From Ctena decussata (lineage: Eukaryota > Mollusca > Bivalvia > Lucinida > Lucinidae), in NCBI GenBank assembly GCA_963989385.1, contig OZ022499.1, positions 76,446,203 through 76,510,202 on the forward strand: a stretch of 64,000 nt of DNA, given 5' to 3'. The notes under the pieces are model-generated. The model had not been told where the DNA came from. It did no database searches and saw nothing but the letters and a program-made list of their open reading frames with translations. The translations under genes were made by a program, and so were the position numbers. Of the stretch, positions 11,633 through 24,231 are shown piece by piece; positions within the stretch are counted from its first letter, which is position 1; each line of letters starts with the position of its first letter.

Positions 11633-14072
11633 AGCTCACCTGAGCCTTTAGGCTCATAGGTGAGCTTATAGTATAGCCAGGCATCCGTCGTCCGTCCGTC
11701 TGTCCGTCCGTCGTCAACATTTTCAAACATCTTCTTCTCCGAAACCTCTGGGCCGATCGAAGCCAAATTTTATATGGAGCCTCCATGGGTTGGGGGAACG
11801 AAGGTTTGTTCGGGGTATCTGGGTCACTTGACCAAGATGGCCGCCACGCCCATATATGGTAAAAACCCTTCAAATATCTTCTCCAGAACCAAAAGGCCTA
11901 TGACCTTGAAACTTAGTACGTAGCATCGGGCATGCGGGCCCATCATAGTTTATGCAAATCATGACCTTGCGTTGACCTTGACCTAATTTATGGAATGGTC
12001 AACTTTGGTACGTTAGGCTTTTATATGGGAAAATGCTTAAACAGTGGATTTCTCAGAAAATATTAAAGTCTAAGATACAATACTTGGTATACATGGTCGA
12101 CTAAATGACCAGATGAAGATGTTATGTCACTAAAGGTCAAGGTCATTCCGTCGGACCATCCGTCGTCAAGATTTTCGAACATCTTCTCCTGTGAAACCAC
12201 TGGGCCGATTGAAGCCAAATTTCATATGGAGTTTCAGTGGGATAGGGGAACGAAATTTTATACCCAAGGTCTGGGTCACATGACCAGGATGGCCGCCATG
12301 CCCATATATGGAAAAAAAACTTTCAAAAATCTTCTTCTCCAGGCCTAAAAGGCCTATGACCTTGAAACTTGGTATGTAGCTTTTTGCATGCGGGCCCATC
12401 ATAGTTTATACAAATGATGACCTTGCGTTGACCTTGACCTAATTTACGATTACGACACGGTCAACTTTGGTATGTTAGGCTTTTATATGGGAAAACGCTT
12501 ATATAGTGGATTTCTCAGAAACTATTTAAGTCTAAGGTACAATATGTGGTATATATGGTCAACTAAATGACCAGAGGAAGATATTATGTCACTGAAGGTC
12601 AAAGTCATTTTGTCTGTCTGTCCGTCATCAAGATTTTCAAACATCTTGTCTGAAACCACTGGGGAGATTGAAGCCAAATTTCATATGGTGTCTCAGTGGG
12701 ATAGGGGAACTAAAGTTTATACCGGGGGGCTGGGCTACATTAACCAAGATGGCCACCATACCCATATATGGTAAAAACCCTTCAAAAATCTTCTTCTCTA
12801 GAACCAAAAGGACTATGACCTTGAAACTTGGTATGTAGCATCGGGCGTGCTGGCCCGTCATAGTTTATACAAATCATGACCATGCGTTGACCTTGAATTA
12901 ATTTACAACATGGTCTACTTTGGTACGTTAGGCTTTTATATGGGAAAACGCTTATGCAGTGGATTTCTCAGAAACTATTTAAGTCCAAGGTACAATACAT
13001 GGTATATTATGGCACTGAAGGTCAAGGTCATTTTGTCGGTCTGTCCGTCATCAAGATTTTCAAAACATCTACTCCTCTGAAACCACTGGTCTGATTGAAG
13101 CAAAATTTCATATGGAGTCTAAGTGTGATCAGGGAATAAAAGTTTGTTCTCAGGGTCTTGACCAAGATGGCCGCCATGCCCGTATATGGTAAAAACCCTT
13201 CAAAATCTTCTTCTCCAGAACCAAAAGGTGTATGACCTTGAAACTTGGTATGTAGCTTTGGGCACTCAAGCCCATCATAGTTTATACAAATGATCGTGCG
13301 TTGACCTTGACCTAATTTATGACACTGTCAACTTTGGTACATTATGTAGTCTTTTATATGGGAAAATGCTTAAACAGTGGATTTTTCAGAAACTATTTAA
13401 GTCTAAGGTGCACTATTTGGTATATATGGTTGACTAAATGACCAGATGAAGATATTTTGTCGTTAAAGGTCAAGGTCATTCTTTGACTTTTGTACAAGGT
13501 CATTGAGATTCTGTCACCCGTCAACATTTTCAAACATCTTCTCAGAGGCCACTAGGGTCAATTGAAGCCATATTTCATATGGAGCTTCACCGGCTTAAAG
13601 GATCCATAGTTTGTTCAGATGGTCTTGGTCACTTGACCAAGATGGCCATCATGCCCATATATGGTAAAAACTCTTCAGACATCTTTTTCTCGAGAACCAA
13701 AAGGCCTATAACCTTGAAGCTTGGTACCGGTATGTAGCATTGGGCACTCAGGCCCATCATAGTTTATACAAATGATTACTGTATTTCATATGGAGCTTTA
13801 ATACTGGGTCTAAGGAATCAGAGTTTGTTCAGATGGTCATGGTCGTATGAACATGGTGGCCGCCACACCCATTTATGATAAAAACCCTTCAGAAATCTTT
13901 GTCCAGAAGCAAGGGTCCAGTGACCTTGTGGCTTGGTATATAGAATTGGGACTCAACATTAATCCCCAAGGGAGAGGGCCCCTGCCCTGGTGCTATATAC
14001 ATGTATAAAAGCATGAAAATATATACCAGGACCAAGTGTCAGGTGAGCTACAGGACCATTGGTCCTTTGGTT
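11633..14072 (+). mobile_element. HINE-like element E2, different core
   Basis: Same termini as E1: AGCTCACCTGAGCC..TAGGTGAGCTTATAGTATAG at the left, and CAGGTGAGCTACAGGACCATTGGTCC then TTTGGTTT at the right. The core is a different unit of about 450 bp, repeated about five times, with CCAAATTTCATATGGAG, ATGGCCGCCATGCCCATAT, GGCCTATGACCTTGAAACTT and GTTGACCTTGACCTAATTTA. Short frames within are repeat artefacts. Confidence 0.7.
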
Positions 14073-14377
14073 TCATTTTACAAAACAAATTACTTTTTAT
14101 TAACTTCTGAGTATTAGCAGATTAAATGTTTATCTACTTCATCCTAATTCATCGAGTAGCCCTTTTCTGTGATACTTTTTTTTTATAACTTTTCATATTT
14201 TTTCCTTTTCCTCCTCTTTCCTTTTCCTCCTCTTTCCGTCTTACCAACCCTATTAATTCCTGCTTCAGATCTTTTTTTCTGAATTTTTCTTCATTTGATA
14301 GTTTACTTATTTCACATTGATATTTTTATATAGTTGTCTCATATGATGATTCAATTTATCTAAGTAGAAGTTAATAA
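14073..14377. repeat. Composite host repeat array, segment 3
   Basis: The host unit resumes after E2 (CATTTTACAAAACAAATTAC, AACTTCTGAGTATTAGCAG, CATCGAGTAGCCC, CATATGATGATTCAATTTAT) up to GTAGAAGTTAATAA. No coding signal. Confidence 0.6.
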
Positions 14378-15409
14378 GGGGCATACAGTATCACCGCTGT
14401 CCGTACGTACGTAACGTAGCGTACGTACGTCCCATACGAAATGGTTTCCGTTCAATATCTTTTGGAAACATTGGCGTATTAAATTCATATTTTATACACA
14501 GCGTTATAATCACAAGATACAGGTCAAGTTCGATGTTGGGCAAAATCCGCCGATTATTGTGAGAATTATGGACCTTTTTCGACCTCATTTTGTATGAAAA
14601 AAACGGTGTCCGTTCAATGTGTATTGAATTCATATTTTATACAAAAAAATATAACAATAAAAAACAGGTTAAGTTCGATGTTGGGCGAAATCTGTCGATT
14701 ATTCTGGGAGTTATGGCCCGTTTTCGACGTCATTTTGTATCAAAAATGGTTTTTGTTCATTATCTTTTGAAAGCATTGATGTATTGGATTTATATTTTGT
14801 ACACAGGTATATAATCATAAAATACAGGTCAAGTTCGTTGTTGGGCAAAATCCGTCAATTATTGTAGGAGTTATGGCCCTTTTTCTTCATTTTGTATGAA
14901 AAACTTGTTTCCGTTCATTATCTTTTGTAGACATTGGTATATTGAGTTCATATTTTATACACAGGTATATAATGATAAAATACAGGTCAAGTTCGTTGTT
15001 TGGTAAAAGCCGTCAATTATTGTAGGAGTTATGGCCCTTTTTCGACTTCATTTCATACAATAATGGTTTCCGTTTGTTAGTTTTTGAAAAGTTACTTGTT
15101 TCCGGGTTATTTCTTTTGCACAGTTTGCATGGCATCCATTTCTATGATAAGATACAGAATGTTATCACATATCACAGTCATGACACCCCCCAAGCCCCCC
15201 CCCTCCCGACACACACACACCACACCACTTCTCTTGATCCAAGTAGCACAATACATCTGCCCAAGATAAACAATAAAAAATGTACCACAGAAGTCTGCCT
15301 TTGTGAACCTAGTTATGCTACAAGTGCCAGTACCTTAAACAAGGCGCCATCTTACTTAGGGCACTAGGCGGGGGCATCCGTGTCCTATGGACACATTTTA
15401 TAGTTTCAT
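14378..15409 (+). mobile_element. Tandem-core element E5 with GTGTCCTATGGACAC hairpin
   Basis: Interrupts the host unit between GTTAATAA and TTTCATATTAAAAAC. It starts GGGGCATACAGTATCACCGC with GTACGTACG runs. The core is about four degenerate units of roughly 180 bp (GGTTTCCGTTCATTATCTTT, TACAGGTCAAGTTCG, GGAGTTATGGCCC). A C/CA-rich stretch follows at 15180-15235. It ends GGGGGCATCCGTGTCCTATG with the hairpin at 15380-15394. Class uncertain; the layout resembles E1-E4. Confidence 0.5.
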
Positions 15410-16126
15410 ATTAAAAACAAAAAATTGGCTTAGAACGGGTTTGATACGTAAACGTTATATTCCATGACATGTATTTGTTTATTTGCGATGACTTCCTTTA
15501 CTTATTAATTCATTGAAATACCCTTTTCACACCATACTTTGTCAACCCCATCTTCACTAACAATAGGGACTGGCTGCTTTCTGCTATCACTTAACTTCAT
15601 CTTCATTTGCATGGTGGTATTTTAATTCTTATAAGTTGAGACGAAGTTTGCCAGGAATAACTTTATCCCCTTTTTGCAGAATGAAAACCGCCTTTTATCA
15701 ATAAATTTTTGACGTAATTTTTTTCATGCGTTGACCTGCTGATTTGGCAGTGTTATATGTTTTGACTTATTTTTTACACTTTACTAAATGTTTATCTACT
15801 TCATCCTCACTCATCGAGTAGTACTTTTCTGTGATACCGTTGAAGAACTGAATATTCGCAGATTAAATGCTTATCTACTTCATCCTCACTCATCGAGTAG
15901 TCCCTTTTTGTGATACCGTTTTATAACTTCTGAGTATTATAAGATTTTTTTCCATTCTTTTCCTCCTCTTTCCTTCTTACGACGAACCCTATAAATTCCT
16001 GCTTCAGATCTTTTTTTCTGATTTTTTCTTCATTTGATAGTTTACTTTTTTTCGAAAATATTTATCGTCTCCTATGAAGAGTCAATTTATCTCAAGTAGA
16101 ATTTAATAAATACGGTTTCATTTTTT
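15410..16126. repeat. Composite host repeat array, segment 4
   Basis: Contains TTGGCTTAGAACGGGTTTGA, GATGACTTCCTTTACTTATT, two CTACTTCATCCTCACTCATC copies, TCCTCCTCTTTCCTTCTTAC and GTAGAATTTAATAAATACGG, up to the E4 insertion. No coding signal. Confidence 0.65.
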
Positions 16127-17059
16127 GTCGCAACTGCTTTAGCAAGGTGCGAGATAGGAGTTCACTTTTCTGTCCGTCCAACCGTCAGTAATTCCGTTCG
16201 TCCGTCCGTCAGTCATTCCGTTCGTCCGTCAACAATTACGTCGACCCTAGTGTTAAGTCCATTTCTCGCAAACTATGATACCTACAATCATCAAACCTGG
16301 CATAAAGCTTCTTCTAAGAATGTTCTCGAGGGCTGTTGCTCTTATTTTTACCCTTGACCTATATTTTATGATCTGCTGACTTTGGCCAACTCCATCAACA
16401 ATTAAGTCGACCCTAGCGTCGACCCTAGCATTTAAGTCCATTTCTCGCAAACTATGATACTTACGATAATTAAACCTGGCATAAAGCTTCTTCTAAGAAT
16501 GTTCTCGAGGACTTTTGCTCTTATTTTTCCCTTGACCTATATTTCATGCTCTGCTGACTTCGTAAAACTGTCCACCAACAATTACGTCGACCCTAGTGTT
16601 TAAGTCCATTTCTCGCAAACTATGATACCTACAATCATCAAACTTGGCATAAAGCTACTTCTGAGAATGTTCTCAAGGGCCGTTGCTCTTATATTTACCT
16701 TGACCTGTTTTCATGCTCTGTTGACTTGGTAAATTTTTTCTTCAAAATCATGTTGATGCTAGTGTTTAAGTCCATTTCTCACAAACTATGATACCTAGAA
16801 TCATCAAACCTGGCATCGAGTTTTTTCTTAGAATGTTCTTGAGTGCTGTTGCAATTAATTTACTTTTGACATATATTTAATGCTTTGCTGACTTTGCAAC
16901 ATTTTACACCCAAAATTGTGTCGGCCCTAGCGTTTTGGTCCTTTTGTCTCGAAGTATGATACCTGTAGTCATTTCTCATACACGTTCTTTTTAATTATAG
17001 TCTTTACTACTGTGGAAGCCCAATGCAGGTGCGACATAACATTCCGCGGAATTCTTGTT
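16127..17059 (+). mobile_element. HINE-like element E4 (GTCGCAAC ends)
   Basis: 5' end GTCGCAACTGCTTTAGCAAG followed by GTCCGTCCGTCAG. 3' end CAGGTGCGACATAACATTCC then GCGGAATTCTTGTT. GTCGCA near the left end and TGCGAC near the right end are subterminal inverted repeats. ATTCCGCGGAAT is the 3' hairpin and CTTGTT follows as in E1. The core is about four units of 160 bp (TCGACCCTAGTGTTTAAGTC, TCTCGCAAACTATGATACC, CATAAAGCTTCTTCTAAGAA). Confidence 0.65.
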
Positions 17060-17195
17060 TCATATTACAAAATAAATTACCTTTTAATAACTTCTGAGTA
17101 TTAGCAGATTAAATGCTTATCTAATCCATCCTCACTCATCGAGTAGTCCTTTTCTGTGATACTTTTTAATAATTTCTGAGTATTATCAGATTTTA
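17060..17195. repeat. Composite host repeat array, segment 5
   Basis: Short host stretch between E4 and E3: CATATTACAAAATAAATTAC, CTTCTGAGTATTAGCAG, CTCATCGAGTAGTCCTTTTC, ending TATTATCAGATTTT at the E3 edge. Confidence 0.65.
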
Positions 17196-20100
17196 AGCTC
17201 ACCTGGTGAGCTTATAGTATAGGCTTGGTCCGTCATCCGTCGTACGTCGTCCGTTCACACTTTTAAGCATTAATATCTGCTAAAGTAGCTGGCCAATTTT
17301 AATCAAATGTTATGTGTAGCATGGCTGGGGTGGGGGATTAATTGCATATAGTTTTGGGACAGATTGGTTGAAAACTGTGGTTACCATGACAACAAAAAAG
17401 GTCCCATAGACTTATAATGGTGAAAATGTTGTCCGGGCCCTAGCTTCTTCATTTTTGATCGCAACTTCTTGTAACTTGCAGGTATCCAGGACAGTCAAAA
17501 CATCTCGGACCAGTTCGAATTTGAGCCAGGTTGAATCATTCTTTTCAGAGTTACTTGCCCTTGAGAGATGAAATATATAATGGGGAAAATGTTGTCCGGG
17601 CTCTAGCTTCTTCATTTTTGATCGCAACTTCTTGTAACTTGCAGGTATCCAGGACAGTCAAAACATGTCGGACCAGTTCGAATTTGTGCCTGGTTGGATT
17701 ATTCTTTACAGAGTTACCTGCCCTTAAGCGATAAAATATTTTCCCATAGACTTATAATGGGGAAAATGTTGTCCGGGCCCTAGCTTCTTTTTTGATCGCA
17801 ACTTCTTGTAACTTGCAGTTAATCAGAACAGCCAAAACATCTCGAACCAGTTCGAATTTGAGCCAGGTTGGATCGTTCTTTTCAGAAATACTTGCCCTTG
17901 AGCGATGAAATATATCGGGAAAATGTCCGGGCTCTAGCCTCTTCATTTTTGATCGCAGCTTCTTGTAACTTCGAGGTATTCATGACACTGGTCAAAACAT
18001 CTCGGAACAGTTAGAATTTGGGCCAGGTTGGATCATTCTTTTCAGAGTTACCTGCCGTTAAGCGATAAACTATTTTTCCATAGACTTATAATGGGGAAAA
18101 TGTTGTCCAGGACCTATTTTCTTCATTTTTGATTGCAACTTCTTGTTACTTGCAGGTATTCAGGACAGCCAAAACATCTCGTACCAGTTTGAATTTGGGC
18201 AAGGTTGGATCATTTTTTTAGAGTTACTTGCCCCTGAGCGATAAAATATTTTCCCATTGACTTTGTCATCCGTCTAGCGCCTTGATTTGTGGACCAAATT
18301 AATTTAATTTCACACAAGTGATTAGTATGACAATATCTTGGACAAGTTCCCGTTTCAGCATTCTTTGGTCAAGGTCAAGGTCACAGAAGATAGATTTAGA
18401 TAAACTTTGTCATCACTCTAGCACCTTCATTTATGGACTGATTTTGATTAAAACTTCACACAAATGTTTAGTATCACAATATCTCGAATAAGTTTACAAT
18501 TCAGCATCCTTAGGTCAAGGTCACAGTGGCTATTTTTAGAAAAACTTTGTCATCGCTCAAGCACCTTCATTTGTGGACCGAACTCAATTTAATTTCACAT
18601 ATTTGATAAGTATGACAATATCTTGGACAAATTCACGTTTCAGCATTCTGGGGTCAAAGTCACAGTGGCTATTTTTAGAAAACCTTTCTCATCCCTCTAG
18701 TGCCTTCATTTATGGTTGGGTTTTGATTAAAACTCCACACAAATGTTAAGTATGACAATATTTAGAACAAGCTCGCGTTTCAGCATTTTTAGGTCAATGT
18801 CAAGGTCACAGTGGCTATTTTTAGAGAAGCTTTGTCATTACTCTAGCGCCTTCATTTATGGACCAATTTCAATTTAACTTCACAGAAGTAAAAAGTATGG
18901 CAATATCTTGGGCAAGTTTGCGTTTCGGCATTCTGGGTCAAGGTCAGGGTCACAGTGGCTATTTTTAGAAAAACTTTGTCATTGCTCTAGCACCTTCAGT
19001 TATGGATCGATTTTGATTTTACTTCACACAAATGTTTAATATGACAGTATCTTGAACAAGTTTGTGTTTCAGCGTTCTAAGTCAAGGTCACAGTTGCTAT
19101 TTTTAGAAAAACTTTGTCATCGCTCTGGCAACTTCATTTATGGACCGATTACACAAATGCATAGTATGACAATATCTTGAACAAGTTTGTGTTTCAGCGT
19201 TCTAAGGTCAAGGTCACAGTTGCTATTTTTAGAAAACCTTTGTCATCGCTCTGGCGACTTCATTTATCGACCAATTTTTATTTAACTTCACACAAATGTT
19301 TGGTATGACAATATCTTAAATAAGTTTGCTTTTCAGCTTTCTTAGGTCAAGGTCACAGTGGCTTTTTTTAGAAAACCTTTGTACAAATGTTTAGTATGAC
19401 AATATCTTGAACAAGTTTGCTTTATAGCATTCTAAGGTCAAGATCACAGTGGCTATTTTTAGAAAACCTTTGTCATCTTTCTAGCGCCTTCATTTATGGA
19501 CCAATTTTCGATTAACTTGGTACAAATGTTTAGTATGACATTATCTTTGACAAGTTCTCATTTCAGCATTCTAGGGCTAAGGTCTAGGTCACAGGGGCTG
19601 TTTTTACTGTGAATGCCATAATCTCACCTTCCTGGTAAGCTTATTCTGTGACAAACAGGTAGGCTGAATTTTTCAATTACACCGCATGTGCTGTTCGCAA
19701 AGTTTCTTTTGTCTCTAATCAGCAACGTCTAAAACTAGTTGCCAATTATAATGAAACAGTATTCTCGTATAATATGTACTTGATATTGGCTTGCATAAGA
19801 ATAAGCAGAATTTAGAGTATAAAGATTTAGATGTTTCCAAGGACGCCGTCAAGTACATTAAAATAGACTACTACTGACGACCCTAAGATATTTAACAGTA
19901 TTGGCGGTCTACCATGTGTTCAAGTTCGGTTAAACGATATGTAAATTTTGTAAACCTTTACCACATATACACGAAACGTTACCGTTTATCCGTGTAGCCA
20001 GGGATTCCATGGCACCAAGGTACTTTATGTTTAAAGTGAGACAACACATGCTGTGTACAACACTGCATTGATTGATGCACAATAGTATTTTCAACAAACC

Positions 20101-21590
20101 AAGTTATAATAAAGTTTAATGTTCATATAAATCCTGTTAGTATTTACAAGCAGGACTCGAACAAAGTCATGCTAACTATTTTCCGGTCAGAATACATTCT
20201 CGTGATACCAAGGCAAACAGAAAGTTATCAAATTTGTAGAGCTTACAGGATAAAAAATATTAATATCTCACACAATTACAGGCAAGATATTAATGGTTGT
20301 TATTAGTCTTATTGGAACTCATAAAAACGTTTAATAAAGGTGTTTTTGACCATTTGAAATCTGGAACTGGCATATTTAAAATTTCCTCAAATTATGACAC
20401 AAGGTGTATAATATTTACTTGGACTGTGTTGATATCTTATAATGTAGTTTCACCAAGCAAAAATTATTTGTAAGAGTAGCTTTAAAGGTATTTGGATGAG
20501 AAAGGACTGTTGGAATAGTGGCAGCCAGTTTGCTGATTTAATTTCTATCAAAATTATTTGTGTAAATTTGTGCTATTTTCACTTTTAAGGCTTAATGGCA
20601 GCCCTCACATCACTCACTCCAAAAATAAATAAGCATACTTTCAAGTTGTAATTTCTGTTTGCATTTTTAAGGGAAGGGTATGTTGAACCATTCAATAGAA
20701 AAAGTTGAATTAAGAATTATTGCTGACATTTAATATCAACAATTGTATAGTACTGGTGGTGGATGGAAAAGTTGAGAAACCACATTTTCCAATTTTTTAC
20801 TTTATTTGATATTTCTTCAGATATTTATCCTAATTATCTTATAAATTATTTTGTAGTACAAAGTAGCATCCCCCTACTTTATCAATATAATAATATCAAG
20901 GCCCAGCAAATGGTTTAAGTTTCATAACAAAGCCAGATCCCATTTACCTTGGTACCATGGAACCCTTGGTACCATGAGACCGGACTATACACGTAGAAGC
21001 CCTAGGTGTAAGAAGCAGCGCCATTCAGGTGAAAGCGGTGCAGGTAAAAAATTAGTTCACTACGTCAAGTCTTAGAAAAATCTTGTGTACACTCTAGAGG
21101 GCACTGGTTTTTATCCAATTCATGAATGCGGTGCAGGTAAAAAATTAGTTCACTACGTCAAATCTTAGAAAAATCTTGTGTACGCTCTAGAGGGCACTGG
21201 TTTTATCCAATTCATTAAACCTTGTCAGTCTGTTTATTTTTATGAAATCTAGGGCAGGTTTGTAACTGGGTCATGTCAGGTCAAAAAGTAGGTTACTAAA
21301 TCAGATATGAGAAAAACCTTGAGTACACTCTAGTAGGCACAGTTTTGATCCAATCTTTGTTCAGAATGTTTATTTCTATGTAATTTAGAACAAGGTGCTC
21401 TAGTGACCTCCTTTATTAAACAGTTTTGTTACCAGTAAAAGTTCACAGCTGTATTGGATTTGTTTGACGTCAAAATCTGCACTCTTCTAAAACCACTGGT
21501 TTAAGGTTTGTAACAAATGAGTGACGTAACAAAATGTGTTTGTTGACAGTAAGATCTCAGGTGAGCTACAGGCCCATTGGTCCTCTTGTT
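17196..21590 (+). mobile_element. HINE-like element E3
   Basis: 5' end AGCTCACCTGGTGAGCTTAT then GTCCGTCATCCGTCGTACG. Array B is at 17390-18260 and array A at 18270-19610. The tail is GTGCTCTAGTGACCTCCTTT, then CAGGTGAGCTACAGGCCCATTGGTCCTCTTGTT split around the hairpin, ending 21590. Same architecture as E1. A separate element appears to sit at 19991-20993. Confidence 0.7.
19991..20993. repeat. Possible 1.0-kb inverted-repeat element in E3
   Basis: CGTGTAGCCAGGGATTCCAT..CACCAAGGTACTTTATG on the left is approximately repeated inverted on the right (CATTTACCTTGGTACCATGG..ACTATACACG). The arms are imperfect. The interior is AT-rich with no frame of note. It interrupts array sequence of E3, which resumes by about 21050. 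Confidence 0.35.
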
Positions 21591-22500
21591 TCCTTTCTTT
21601 TTCCTCCTCATACCAACCCTATAAATTCCGGCTTCAGATCTTTTTTTTCTGATTTTTTCTAGGAAGAGTCAATTTATCTCGTAGAATTTAATAAATACGG
21701 TGTTTTTTTTCATAATATAATACAAATTACCTTTTAATAACTTCTGAGTATTAGCAGATTAAATGCTTATCTACTTCATCCTCACTCATCGAGTAGTCCT
21801 TTTCTGTGATACTTTTTAATAACTTCTGAGTATCAGCAGATTAAATGCTTATCTACTTCATCCTCACTCATCGAGTAGTCCTTTTCTGTGATACCTTTTA
21901 ATAACTTCTGAGTATCAGCAGATTAAATGCTTATCTACTTCATCCTCATTCATCGAGTAGTCCTTTTCTGTGATACTTTTTAATAACCTCTGAGTATAAT
22001 CAGATTTTTTCCTCCTCTTTCCGTCTTACCAACCCTATAAATTCCTGCTTCAGATCTTTTTTTCTGATTTTTCCTCATTTGATAGTTTACTTTTTTCACT
22101 TTAATATTTTTATATAGTTATTGTCCCCTATGATGATTCAGTTCATCATCATATTTTCAATTCTCATATCGACGTTACCCCCGCACCTCAGCGGAACGTA
22201 TCCATAGCCTCAGTAACGAGGCGCCGAGCGTCCGTCCATGATTCAGTTCATCTAAAGTAGAATGTAATAAATACGGTTACTTTTTTCATATTACAAAACA
22301 AAAGATCTGCATAGAATAAGTTTGATACGTAAGATTCCATTATTTGCAATGACTTCCGTCAGTAACTAGTTTAGCTTGGCAAATACGATACACCCTTTTC
22401 ACACAATACTGTGTCAACTGTGTCATACTGTGTCAACCCGATCTTCACTCTACGTATGTAAATGTACTTGTTAGCAATAGAGACTGGCTGCTTTTTGATG
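21591..22500. repeat. Composite host repeat array, segment 6
   Basis: Last stretch of the host array: TTTCCTCCTCATACCAACCC, tandem 82-bp units, CATATAGTTATTGTCCCCTA, an interrupting GC-rich piece at about 22150-22240 (TCGACGTTACCCCCGCACC), GTAGAATGTAATAAATACGG and GTTTGATACGTAAGATTCC. Confidence 0.65.
21689..22010. repeat. 82-bp tandem repeat
   Basis: CTACTTCATCCTCACTCATC starts at 21771, 21853 and 21935, exactly 82 bp apart, each followed by GAGTAGTCCTTTTCTGTGAT and AATAACTTCTGAGTAT. Single copies of this unit are scattered from 3950 to 17160. Confidence 0.85.
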
Positions 22501-23120
22501 TGCTTATATCAACAAAAAATGTCAGCACAAAGTACTTATAGTGCACAATGTTTGGTGGGATTCCGCGTCAAGGGGAGGGCCTTCTAAAACTTTTTTTCCA
22601 ATTTCAGGGGCAGATAACTCTAAAACAAATCATTGTTTATATAATTCCTCGTGATTTTATACTGTCCATTATATCCATTATATAATCTTAAGGTATCTTT
22701 TCAATTGTTTTGAAAATGCAAAATGTGTGTGTAAAGTTGGAGACGAAAAATGGCCAAGATTTAGGTATGACTTTTAAGTGAGTATACAAGCTCATTAAGG
22801 AGCATTTCCGGAAAACTTCTGCAACTACTAACTGGTTTACACGTATCCTTACCAATCTATAATAATTGATTTTTGGGTACGGTTTCCCATAAAATGATAC
22901 AGCAGAGGTAAGGATCATGTGAAATTACCCCAACCACTTATATCAGGCATATCAAGCTTAACTGATTTCTGTGCAATCTCATATTTCGCCAATCACGAGC
23001 CAATACATTGTGCCTATCACACACAGAGTTTAAAGGAAATCTATTCTAGCCACGAAATTGGCCTTATGGAGACCCGTCCTTTAATTCGTTAGGCGAAACG
23101 TCAACATTACAGTCTGCGGA
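22501..23120. other. No recognised feature
   Basis: Unique-looking AT-rich sequence with no convincing frame, splice pair or terminal repeat. It runs into the GTCCGTCCGTCAG start of the next tandem element. Confidence 0.4.
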
Positions 23121-24231
23121 AGCCCTATAGTAATCACCTAGTCCGTCCGTCAGTTTTTCGTGTCCGGGCCATAACTCTGAAACCGTTGAGATATTTTGTC
23201 GAAACTTTGTACAAATATATTTGCAGCGAACAAGAGCCATAACTCTACCTACATCTTTTTTACAGAATTATGCTCCTATGTATGAAAATTGTGTCCGGTC
23301 CATAACTCTGAAAGCGTTTGAGATATTTTCTTGAAACTTGGTTTAAATATAAACCATCCTCAGACGATGTGCAGAGAACAAGAACCATAACTCCTCCGCA
23401 TTTATACGGAATTATGCCCCTTTGTTATTTTGTGTATGGAAATCATGTCTGCTCCGTAACTCTGAAACCCTTTAAGATATTTTCATGAAACTTGGTACAA
23501 ATATTAAGTATCATCAGATGATATACAGAGAACAAGAACCATTACTCCACTTTTTTATGGAATTATGCCCCGTTGTAATTTTAAGTTTGGAAATCATGTC
23601 CGGTCCGTAACTCTGGAACCACTTGAGATATTTTCTCAAAACTTGTTACAAATATAATGCATTATCATACGATGTGCAGAGAACAAGAACCACAACTCCA
23701 TATACATTTTTATGGAATTATGCCCCTTTATAATTCTAAGTTTGGAAATCATGTCCGGTCTATAACTCTGACACCATTCAAGATATTTTCAGGAAACTAA
23801 ATACAAGTATAAAGCATTATCAGATGATGTGCAGAGAAGAAGAACCGTAACTTCTGCATTTTTATGGAATTATGCCCTTTACTTTTTAATATGAAAATCG
23901 TGTCTGCTCTATAACTTTAAAACCCTCAAAGATGTTTTCATGAATACCTTGTACGAATATAAAGCATCATCAGATGCTGGGCAGGAATAAGAATCATAAC
24001 TCCATCCACATTTTATAGAATTATGCCCCTTTGTAATTTTCTATATAGAAATCATGTCCGTTCCTTATCCTTAAAGCTGTTGAAAAAGATACTTTCACAA
24101 AACTTGGTACCAATATGAAACATCAGACAATATGCAGAGAACAGGAACCATAACTCAGCCTATATTTTTTTACAGAACTTTGCCCCTTTGTAATTTTGTG
24201 TTTGGAAATTGTGTCCACTCTGTAGCTTTAA
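23121..24231 (+). repeat. Tandem-core element E6, left part
   Basis: Begins near TAGTCCGTCCGTCAGTTTTTCG, then about seven degenerate units of about 152 bp (ATAACTCTGAAACC, GAGATATTTTCTTGAAACTT, CAGAGAACAAGAACCATAAC, GAATTATGCCCCTTTGTAAT). It is cut at TTAA (24228-24231) and resumes at 30145. The design resembles the E1-E5 cores, but I cannot place clear ends. Confidence 0.6.

Noticed and set aside
11633..14072. Short opposing frames near 12124-12861 as genes
   Set aside because: They are mirror translations of the repeated 450-bp core unit of E2.
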